Shown: in pieces, positions 1-6,151 of the stretch
Layout of the letters: every line of letters begins with the position of its first letter
How positions within the stretch are numbered: position 1 is the stretch's first letter
Source: CAYMST01 sp964393115
Lineage (GTDB): Bacteria; Bacteroidota; Bacteroidia; Cytophagales; Cyclobacteriaceae
DNA length: 15,220 bases
NCBI GenBank assembly: GCA_964393115.1
Contig: CAYMST010000102.1
Coordinates: 1-15,220 of the forward strand
Direction of reading: 5' to 3'
Made by a program: the position numbers and the translations under genes
Notes under the pieces: generated by a model
Seen by the model: only the letters and a program-made list of their open reading frames with translations
Told to the model about the DNA's origin: nothing
Databases searched by the model: none

Positions 1-436
1 TACAAATTTGATTCAAACCTTACGGCCTGAGTCAGAAATCAACATAACACCACAAAGGTGTAGATCAAATCAGTATTGGAAATTAGGGGATAACCAAATA
101 CCCGTATTGAATTGCTCTAATTAGCTACTCGAAGATACAAGGAATGTATCCTCATTATCCTGTTAGGGAAACTAATCTATTGATATTTTGTGCAAGGTAG
201 TTAGATTTCGAATAACGAACCTTGTTTAACCCTTACTTTCTGCTCAAAGACATGTAAATTAACTACGAAAAATGAAACCAGACCTTCAAATATGAGTATA
301 CTTATCTTGTTTTATTCCCTATGTTTGAATCGATTGTGTATACGATTACTTAATTTTATGGGAATAAATAGTTACTCAATCGTCTGTAATTAGGTTTTAA
401 TCCAATATTAATAAGTGTAAAAAAAACACGTTTTTA
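1..436. other. Gene-free AT-rich stretch at window start
   Basis: No convincing gene is seen. One frame (2-124, + strand) is open from the window edge for about 40 codons, but I do not recognise its translation and its codon use is not persuasive. A 33-codon ORF at 292-393 looks like chance. Self-complementary segments occur: TTTATTCCC at 311-319 pairs with GGGAATAAA at 360-368, and between them AATCG (328-332) pairs with CGATT (343-347). The stretch is probably the spacer and upstream regulatory region of the hexuronate genes, perhaps with the end of an upstream gene at the extreme left. Confidence 0.4.
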
Positions 437-467
437 TTGTTTTTGCGCAAACGTTTGCATACATTTA
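437..467 (+). promoter_or_regulatory. Predicted Bacteroidota-type promoter for uxaA-uxaB
   Basis: TTG at 437-439 (-33 element) is followed after 20 bp by TACATTTA at 460-467. That matches the Bacteroidota -7 consensus TAnnTTTG except at the last base. Spacing fits the known 19-21 bp. The predicted transcript starts near 474 and would have a leader of about 150 nt before uxaA. AT-rich DNA gives chance matches, but the palindromic operator inside the spacer supports the call. Confidence 0.45.
447..458. promoter_or_regulatory. LacI-family operator (perfect 12-bp palindrome)
   Basis: GCAAACGTTTGC is a perfect palindrome with a central CG. This is the hallmark of LacI/GalR-family operators (compare the PurR and CcpA-type sites, AAACGTTT core). 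It sits in the spacer of the predicted promoter upstream of uxaA, where a bound repressor would block RNA polymerase. Hexuronate genes are commonly under LacI- or GntR-family control. No regulator gene is in the window, so its identity is unknown. Confidence 0.6.
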
Positions 468-531
468 CAACATAGTTATTCATTAATAGTTTTCAGATAG
501 TTGAAGATGATCAGATTTGTTTAGTTCAGGC

Positions 532-563
532 AAGGGCGGTGTTTAGCATCGCCTTTACTTTTT
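532..563 (+). terminator. Terminator-like hairpin in the uxaA leader
   Basis: Positions 532-541 pair with 547-556 to form a 10-bp stem (two G-U pairs) around a 5-nt loop, followed by ACTTTTT. It looks like an intrinsic terminator. It lies downstream of the predicted promoter and about 60 bp before the uxaA start. It could be an attenuator, the end of a small RNA of about 90 nt, or the terminator of an unrecognised upstream transcript. Confidence 0.55.
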
Positions 564-624
564 CAGCTCTACATACATCATTCATGCCTGGGACTTAATC
601 GTATAGTGCAACTAGAATACAACT

Positions 625-2277
625 ATGTATAACAAGGTTCTTAAACTTGATCCTCAAGATAATTTGGTTATCGCTCTTGATGATCTACAAGTAGGCGAAA
701 CCGTGTGCGTAAACGACGGAGAGTCATACACTATTCAACAGCGAATTCCTGCGAAGCATAAATTCGTCACTAAAAATTTAAAACCCGACGAAGATCTTTT
801 TATGTATGGTGTTTTAATTGGTAAATCCTTATCTGCAATACCGAAAGGAAGCCCTATTGGAACACATAACGTTAGACATAAATCCTCAGAAATATCTGTG
901 CAACAAAACACCTATACTTACCAAGCCCCAGATATTTCAAAATGGAGGGAGAGAACTTTTATGGGCTACAAAAGAAGTGATGGTAAAGTTGGCACTGCGA
1001 ATTATTGGTTAGTAGCTCCACTTGTATTTTGCGAAAACAGAAATATTGAAATTCTCAAGGAGTCACTACTTGAACCGTTAGGGTTTCCAAGTGCAGGTAA
1101 TCATTCTATAAATATAGATCAACTCATTAATAGCATTGCTTCTAATGCCTCAGATGATGAAATTGAATCTATTTCGCTTGATTACTCAAATTCGACCATC
1201 AAAAATAAAGTTTTCGAAAATATAGATGGCATAAAGTTTCTTCCACACCAGACCGGTTGTGGAGGCACTCGCGGTGATGCGGAGATGTTTTGCGAGTTAT
1301 TGGCTGGTTATATCACCAATCCCAATGTAGCGGGTGCCACAATATTGAGTTTGGGATGTCAAAATGCCCAAATACCACTTCTCCAGAATGCCATTGAACG
1401 ACGAGATCCAAGTTTTGATCGTCCGGTTTACATACTCGAGCAGCAAGCGAGTACTGGAGAAAGAGACTTCTTAGCTTCGGCTATCAAAAAAACTATTGTT
1501 GGACTTCGAAAAGTCAACAACATCAAGCGACAACCCGCGCCGCTATCCGAACTGACAGTAGGGTTAGAATGTGGTGGGTCAGACGGTTTTTCTGGACTAT
1601 CTGCGAATCCAGCATTAGGATATGCTTCCGACTTACTGGCAGCATTGGGCGGAAGTCCCGTGTTGGCCGAGTTTCCCGAACTTAACGGGGTCGAGCAACA
1701 AATTATTGATAGGTGCATTGATCAAGACCTAGCAGTAAAATTTAATGGGCTAATGACCCGATACGGTCAGCTCGCCATAGAAGCAGGCTCAGGCTTCGAA
1801 GCCAACCCATCACCGGGAAACATCAAAGACGGGCTAATTACGGACGCGATGAAATCTGCAGGTGCCGCAAAAAAGGGAGGTAAGTCTCCAGTTGTAGATG
1901 TATTAGACTACGGACAACCAGTGGTTAAAAAAGGGTTGAACTTATTGAATACGCCCGGAAATGATGTTGAATCTACTACTGGACTAGTAGGAAGTGGATG
2001 CAATGTAGTGGTATTTACTACTGGATTGGGCACGCCAACAGGAAATCCAATTGCTCCAGTAATAAAAGTATCTAGTAATACTAAAATGGCTGAGAAACTT
2101 AAAGACATTATTGACATTAATGCGGGTACCATAATCTCGGGGCACGATACTATCGAGTCAAAGGGAGAGGAGATATTGGAACATATTATCCAGGTGGCTA
2201 GTGGTGAAAAAGTTGTAAAAGCAGACACGCTTTTACAAGATGATTTTATCCCTTGGAAAAGGGACATCTCGTTATAA
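625..2277 (+). CDS. uxaA: Altronate dehydratase (UxaA family)
   Basis: Predicted cytoplasmic enzyme dehydrating D-altronate to 2-keto-3-deoxy-D-gluconate in the galacturonate branch of hexuronate breakdown. The protein has 550 residues, longer than the E. coli enzyme (about 495). An N-terminal SAF domain spans about residues 5-90 (IPAKHKF and GTHNV motifs), and the UxaA/GarD catalytic body runs from about 105 to the end. Family motifs are visible: GTANYWLVAPLVFCENRN, HQTGCGG (H208, C212), LSLGCQNAQ (C245) and ECGGSDGFSG (C316). These conserved His/Cys residues fit the iron dependence known for this family; which ones bind metal is not shown here. The start at 625 gives the usual family N-terminus (VLKLDPQDN). 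uxaB follows after 36 bp, so the two are probably one transcript. A LacI-type operator and a terminator-like hairpin lie upstream. Galactarate dehydratase is the main alternative, but the uxaB neighbour favours altronate. Confidence 0.93.
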   Translation: MYNKVLKLDPQDNLVIALDDLQVGETVCVNDGESYTIQQRIPAKHKFVTKNLKPDEDLFMYGVLIGKSLSAIPKGSPIGTHNVRHKSSEISVQQNTYTYQAPDISKWRERTFMGYKRSDGKVGTANYWLVAPLVFCENRNIEILKESLLEPLGFPSAGNHSINIDQLINSIASNASDDEIESISLDYSNSTIKNKVFENIDGIKFLPHQTGCGGTRGDAEMFCELLAGYITNPNVAGATILSLGCQNAQIPLLQNAIERRDPSFDRPVYILEQQASTGERDFLASAIKKTIVGLRKVNNIKRQPAPLSELTVGLECGGSDGFSGLSANPALGYASDLLAALGGSPVLAEFPELNGVEQQIIDRCIDQDLAVKFNGLMTRYGQLAIEAGSGFEANPSPGNIKDGLITDAMKSAGAAKKGGKSPVVDVLDYGQPVVKKGLNLLNTPGNDVESTTGLVGSGCNVVVFTTGLGTPTGNPIAPVIKVSSNTKMAEKLKDIIDINAGTIISGHDTIESKGEEILEHIIQVASGEKVVKADTLLQDDFIPWKRDISL

Positions 2278-2313
2278 TCCGAATTTCAAATTTGCATTCT
2301 TGAAAAGAAAATC

Positions 2314-3780
2314 ATGAATAAAAGAACAGAAAAACTTCCTATAAAAGCTATCCAATTTGGAACCGGCAATTTCTTAAGAGCCTTTGTGGATTGGATGATT
2401 CATCACGCCAATAGCTCTCATGATTTCAACTTTGGTATTGCCATGTTTCAAAACCTGCCTAATGACTTCGTTGCACCTTTGAAAGATCAGAATGGCTTAT
2501 ACAATGTCTTTTTAACGGGACTAAAAAACGGTGAGGCTAAAATGGATCACTCATTGATAGAATGTATAAGGAAAATTGTAAACCCGTATGAAGAGTTTGA
2601 TGAAGTAATTTCATTAGCAGAGTCTGAGGATTTAGAGTTTATCATCTCTAATACTACTGAAGCAGGAATTGCTTATCAGCAGGAAGTGTTAAGCTGGGAT
2701 AAGTGTGCGACTAGTTTTCCAGGGAAGGTGACACAACTATTGTATCACCGATATCAAAAGTTTGCAGGTGATCCGTCAAAAGGATTGATCTTTCTTCCTT
2801 GTGAGCTGATCGACAAAAATGGTGAAAAACTCAAAGAAATCATTTCAAGGTATGTTAGTGATTGGAAGTTAGGTGAAGGGTTCGCCCAGTGGTTAGAAGA
2901 ATCCTGTTATTTCTGCAATACTTTGGTAGACAGAATTGTACCTGGATACCCCAAGGACAAACTTGAGGAAATTCATCATATCCTCGGATATGAGGATAAG
3001 ATGGTTACCGAAGGTGAACACTTCCATCTATGGGTAATCCAAGGAGATGAGGAGGTGGCGAAAAGGTTCCCGTTGGATAAAATGGGACTCAATGTGATAT
3101 TCACACAGGACTTGACAAAATACAGAACAAGAAAAGTACGTATTTTAAATGGAGCACATACCTCAATGGTTCCAGTAGCATATTTATATGGAATGACAAC
3201 TGTCATGGAATCTGTGAATGATGAAGTGATTGGAAAGTTTATACAGCGCTTGATCTTTGATGAGATCATTCCGACACTTCATATGGATACTAAAGAATTG
3301 ACTCAGTTCGCTGAGGATGTTATGGAGCGGTTCAAAAACCCATACGTAAAACATTTTTTATCCAGTATAGCATTAAATTCTTTTTCCAAATTTAAGACGC
3401 GAGTGCTTCCTTCTCTATTAGGATATTATGAGCTAAAAAATAGTATTCCTCAACACATTGCCTTTTCATTTGCGGCTATGCTAGCATACTACAAAGGACA
3501 AGTAAAGGGTAGAGAAACGGTTATCAATGATAATCAAGAAGTGATCAATAAAGTCCAAGGATTATGGAGTCGCGTTGACAATCATGAAATAGATACGGCT
3601 GACCTAGTCACCACATTGCTAGGTGATAAGGTGCTCTGGAATCAAGATTTAACCTTAATCCCAGAGTTATCAGAAGTGGTCACCCAACACGTAAAAGACA
3701 TATGCTCAAGTGGAATGGGATCATCAATAACGAACTTTTTTAAATCGACATCTAGGCCTACTGCTGAACCGGTACTTTAA
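2314..3780 (+). CDS. uxaB: Tagaturonate reductase (mannitol dehydrogenase family)
   Basis: Predicted NAD-dependent oxidoreductase reducing D-tagaturonate to D-altronate, the step before UxaA. At 488 residues it is close to E. coli UxaB (about 483). The N-terminal Rossmann region opens with FGTGNFLRAFVDW, the UxaB form of the mannitol-dehydrogenase nucleotide-binding motif. The catalytic Lys/Asn/His triad of the long-chain mannitol dehydrogenase family appears with correct spacing in KVRILNGAH (K274, N279, H282), at the start of the C-terminal domain. It follows uxaA by 36 bp and shares its transcript by inference. Fructuronate reductase (UxuB) or mannitol dehydrogenase are related alternatives, but the motif form and the uxaA neighbour favour UxaB. 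Its TAA stop overlaps the fbp stop on the other strand by 4 bp. Confidence 0.93.
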   Translation: MNKRTEKLPIKAIQFGTGNFLRAFVDWMIHHANSSHDFNFGIAMFQNLPNDFVAPLKDQNGLYNVFLTGLKNGEAKMDHSLIECIRKIVNPYEEFDEVISLAESEDLEFIISNTTEAGIAYQQEVLSWDKCATSFPGKVTQLLYHRYQKFAGDPSKGLIFLPCELIDKNGEKLKEIISRYVSDWKLGEGFAQWLEESCYFCNTLVDRIVPGYPKDKLEEIHHILGYEDKMVTEGEHFHLWVIQGDEEVAKRFPLDKMGLNVIFTQDLTKYRTRKVRILNGAHTSMVPVAYLYGMTTVMESVNDEVIGKFIQRLIFDEIIPTLHMDTKELTQFAEDVMERFKNPYVKHFLSSIALNSFSKFKTRVLPSLLGYYELKNSIPQHIAFSFAAMLAYYKGQVKGRETVINDNQEVINKVQGLWSRVDNHEIDTADLVTTLLGDKVLWNQDLTLIPELSEVVTQHVKDICSSGMGSSITNFFKSTSRPTAEPVL

Positions 3781-4763
3781 GCCTCTAGCATGAGTTTTTC
3801 TACCAGCTGCTTTGAGCCGATATATAACGGTACGCGTTCATGAATATGCTCGGGTTGAATATCTAATATGGGAATTTCTCCGTTTGTGGCGATTCCCCCC
3901 GCCTGTTCCATAAGCAAGGCCAAGGCATTGCATTCATAGACCAACCTAAGCTTACCGTTTGGCTGCTTGGAAGTAGCAGGGTACATGTAAATACCTCCTT
4001 TAAGCATATTTCTATGGAAATCGGCAACTAGTGATCCTATATACCTAGACGCAAAGCTCTTTTGTTGACAGTCTTGAATGAAAGCTTTTACATTTGGCGC
4101 AAAGGAATTCACATTTCCCTCATTTACGGAGTAAGTAATTCCTGTTTTTGGAGCCGAAATCCGAGGATGTGATAGCAGGAATTCCCCTAGTGACGGATCA
4201 AACGTAAATCCATTGACACCGCGTCCAGTGCTATACACTAGCATGGTAGATGATCCGTAAAGTACGTAACCAGCCGCAACCTGATCCCTACCTTTTTGCA
4301 GAAAATCTGACTCCTTCAGCGATGATCCCACTGGGCTTTTACGTCGGTAAATGGAAAATATAGTTCCTATGGAGACATTGACATCAATATTTGATGATCC
4401 ATCAAGCGGATCAATGGCTACAATATATTTCGCCTTTTCATTAAGTAAAGTCACGTCATCATCTTCTTCAGATAAGATAGCACAAACCTCTCCACCGCGC
4501 TCAAAAGCGCGTTTGAATCTAATATTTGCCAAAACATCTAACTTTTGCTGGTCTTCCTCTTGCACATTCTTGCTCCCCATGGCGCCAATAATATCTACGA
4601 GGCCAGCTTTATTGATTTCTCGATTTACCACCTTGACGGCCAATGCCAAGTCCCTAAGAAGTTGTGATAATTCACCTTTGGCAGATGAAAACTCTTGTTG
4701 TCTACTTTTGATATACCTATCAAGCGTTGTTCCGATTGGCAACGCGATTCTCGATTGTTCCAT
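3777..4763 (-). CDS. fbp: Class I fructose-1,6-bisphosphatase
   Basis: Hydrolyses fructose-1,6-bisphosphate to fructose-6-phosphate in gluconeogenesis; cytoplasmic and Mg-dependent in the family. At 328 residues it is close to E. coli Fbp (332). Metal-site motif DPLDGSSNID gives D118 and D121, preceded by E99 and E100. The substrate-binding region RYIGSLVADFHRN begins at R240, and GKLRLVYECNA (270-280) carries the expected K271 and E277. In that last signature the usual proline is alanine (A280); the other residues agree. The gene faces uxaAB tail-to-tail with a 4-bp stop overlap and diverges from the lipoprotein gene across 253 bp. Growth on uronates requires gluconeogenesis, so the placement makes metabolic sense. 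Sedoheptulose-bisphosphatase activity cannot be excluded. Confidence 0.95.
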   Translation of the reverse strand: MEQSRIALPIGTTLDRYIKSRQQEFSSAKGELSQLLRDLALAVKVVNREINKAGLVDIIGAMGSKNVQEEDQQKLDVLANIRFKRAFERGGEVCAILSEEDDDVTLLNEKAKYIVAIDPLDGSSNIDVNVSIGTIFSIYRRKSPVGSSLKESDFLQKGRDQVAAGYVLYGSSTMLVYSTGRGVNGFTFDPSLGEFLLSHPRISAPKTGITYSVNEGNVNSFAPNVKAFIQDCQQKSFASRYIGSLVADFHRNMLKGGIYMYPATSKQPNGKLRLVYECNALALLMEQAGGIATNGEIPILDIQPEHIHERVPLYIGSKQLVEKLMLEA

Positions 4764-4881
4764 CCGGAAAAATTAAATCATAAAATGGCTTGTGCATAGA
4801 GAATCGTAGTTTCTGTTTTGGACAGCTGTAACTATGAAATATATCTAATCGAATGACTGATCTATTACACATTTATTATTC

Positions 4882-4891
4882 AAACGTGTTT
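4882..4891. promoter_or_regulatory. Possible degenerate LacI-type site upstream of fbp
   Basis: AAACGTGTTT lies between the divergent fbp and lipoprotein genes, about 120 bp upstream of the fbp start. Its exact reverse complement (AAACACGTTT) occurs at 424-433, just upstream of the predicted uxaA promoter. It resembles a LacI-type half-site pair but is not a perfect palindrome. Chance is quite possible in AT-rich DNA. Confidence 0.2.
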
Positions 4892-4934
4892 TCGCTTCCA
4901 TGTTGACGTTTGATCACTCAAGAGTATTAACCTA

Positions 4935-4955
4935 TTAATACCATATGGATATTAA
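4935..4955. repeat. Imperfect palindrome upstream of the lipoprotein gene
   Basis: TTAATACCAT (4935-4944) faces ATGGATATTAA (4945-4955). The arms are complementary apart from one unpaired A. It lies about 60 bp upstream of the lipoprotein start and just before an AT-rich TATAATTTG sequence that could be part of a promoter. It may be an operator for the lipoprotein or fbp; the evidence is only its symmetry and position. Confidence 0.25.
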
Positions 4956-5016
4956 ATCCTATAATTTGTGGAACACTGACGATTTACATAACTTTTCACC
5001 TTAAAATAATATCATA

Positions 5017-5772
5017 ATGAAATCGAATATCACAATATTAACCCTTGCAACATTCCTAGTTTCGTTGGTCACTTCTTGCTCTCAAAAGGGAGGGAAAACG
5101 ACTGAAGTGGAAGCCGTCACTGTTCCTGAAAAGGTAGAGGAGATCGTTAAGGAAACAAAAGCGGTATGTGTTTGGAACGAGCTTTCTGTTCGAAAAGAGC
5201 CTAAATACAATAAAAACAACTATCTCACATCACTGAGTAAAGGTGAAAGACTAACCTCTTTAGGTATAACCAAATATGATAGTGCAGGAAAGACGGAATA
5301 TGTTAAGGTTAAGCTAAACGATGGTACAGAAGGTTGGAGTAGTCGTTCCCTAATCGTTGACGAAGCGGACCCTGCAGTATTAGCAGTAGAAGCGGCTATT
5401 TATAAAAGGCCAGATTTACTCACTAAAACCGATCGTGCTTTTGATCAGTTGGACATTGTAGCAGTAGTTAGTGTTGATGGTGGATGGGCTGAAATCAAAG
5501 GGCAGCGAAATGGAACCAATTTTGTTTCCGAAGGTTGGATAAAAAAAGATGTCTTATCTACTGATAACGTGGATATCGCTATGGCCAAATTCATCCGAAA
5601 AGCATCTTCCATGAAAGACGAAGATAAAAAAATTGAATCACTCACTGAGCTACTTGAAAATAGTGACTTTCAAAGCTCCAAGTTTGTAAGCGTAGCACAA
5701 GAAATCTTAAATGAAATCAAAGGCGAAGAGACAATAGAAGAGACTGTAAGTGAAGTCGATAGTATCGAATAG
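5017..5772 (+). CDS. SH3b-domain lipoprotein of unknown role
   Basis: A 251-residue predicted lipoprotein. The N-terminus has a Lys, a hydrophobic segment and a lipobox ending VTSC (Cys21), so signal peptidase II processing and outer-membrane or periplasmic anchoring are expected. An acidic linker follows (about 28-48). Residues 49-112 look like a bacterial SH3 domain (LSVRKEP near the start, GTEGWSSRSLI at the end). Residues 115-180 look like a second, more diverged one (IYKRPD at the start, EGWIKKDVL at the end). The remainder (about 185-251) is charged and probably helical with an acidic tail. SH3b domains in bacteria often bind peptidoglycan or proteins; no catalytic domain is seen, so a binding or scaffolding role at the cell wall is the most that can be inferred. 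It stands alone between a divergent fbp and a strong terminator. Confidence 0.8.
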   Translation: MKSNITILTLATFLVSLVTSCSQKGGKTTEVEAVTVPEKVEEIVKETKAVCVWNELSVRKEPKYNKNNYLTSLSKGERLTSLGITKYDSAGKTEYVKVKLNDGTEGWSSRSLIVDEADPAVLAVEAAIYKRPDLLTKTDRAFDQLDIVAVVSVDGGWAEIKGQRNGTNFVSEGWIKKDVLSTDNVDIAMAKFIRKASSMKDEDKKIESLTELLENSDFQSSKFVSVAQEILNEIKGEETIEETVSEVDSIE

Positions 5773-5797
5773 CCATTCAGTATTTCAAATTCCCAAG

Positions 5798-5830
5798 AAG
5801 GCTGTCAGCTAAAAGTTGACGGCCTTTTTT
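5798..5830 (+). terminator. Intrinsic terminator of the lipoprotein gene
   Basis: Positions 5798-5809 pair with 5815-5826 to form a 12-bp stem (two G-U pairs) around loop TAAAA, and the arm runs into TTTTTT. It lies 26 bp after the lipoprotein stop. A clear rho-independent terminator. Confidence 0.85.
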
Positions 5831-5906
5831 GTTTCGTCTGAACAACTAAGTATACACGAAAACAACGCGGTATAATCAATACGTTATTTGACTAACGAAT
5901 AATAAA

Positions 5907-5941
5907 TTATCTACTTGATAAGAAGTTTATCAAGTAGATAA
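5907..5941. repeat. Perfect 15-bp inverted repeat with 5-nt spacer
   Basis: TTATCTACTTGATAA at 5907-5921 is the exact reverse complement of 5927-5941, separated by GAAGT. No T-tract follows, so it is not an ordinary terminator. It lies between the lipoprotein terminator and the predicted promoter of the large secreted-protein gene. It could be a transcription-factor site, an extruding DNA hairpin or a remnant of a mobile element. The rest of 5773-6151 shows no gene. Confidence 0.7.
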
Positions 5942-6016
5942 ACCCCATGCTTGATCTACATATTATTACTAAAAAAACACAGAATGCTACCCCCGTATAA
6001 GTATTCGTGAATAATT

Positions 6017-6024
6017 TACCTTCG
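6017..6024 (+). promoter_or_regulatory. Possible -7 element for the large secreted protein gene
   Basis: TACCTTCG, followed by CACC, matches the Bacteroidota -7 consensus TAnnTTTG with one mismatch. No clear TTTG is found 19-21 bp upstream. It would give a leader of roughly 120 nt, which contains a small hairpin (AATCCC/GGGATT near 6080-6096). Confidence 0.3.
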
Positions 6025-6151
6025 CACCTCATTCATCACCAAATCGGTTGATCCATCATTATATTATTCGGGTTCAAGAATCCCTAATGGGATTTCTATG
6101 CCTTTGAAACAATTATTCAATTAAATCAACATAACCTTTAAACCTCAAATT

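Noticed and set aside
2..124. Open frame of about 40 codons from the left edge ending at TAG
   Set aside because: Could be the tail of an upstream gene, but the translation is not recognisable, codon use is unpersuasive, and the frame is too short to support a call.
292..393. 33-codon hydrophobic ORF on the + strand
   Set aside because: Typical of chance ORFs in AT-rich DNA; no ribosome-binding signal or recognisable pattern.
1428..2267. Minus-strand ORFs of 96 and 119 codons inside uxaA
   Set aside because: They lie wholly within a gene with strong family motifs and have no recognisable domains; shadow ORFs.
4351..4776. Plus-strand 141-codon ORF over fbp
   Set aside because: Low-complexity Ser-rich translation antisense to a clear FBPase; shadow ORF.
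6079..6098. Small hairpin in the leader of the large secreted-protein gene
   Set aside because: A stem of 6-7 bp without conservation data is too weak to call a riboswitch or regulatory RNA.
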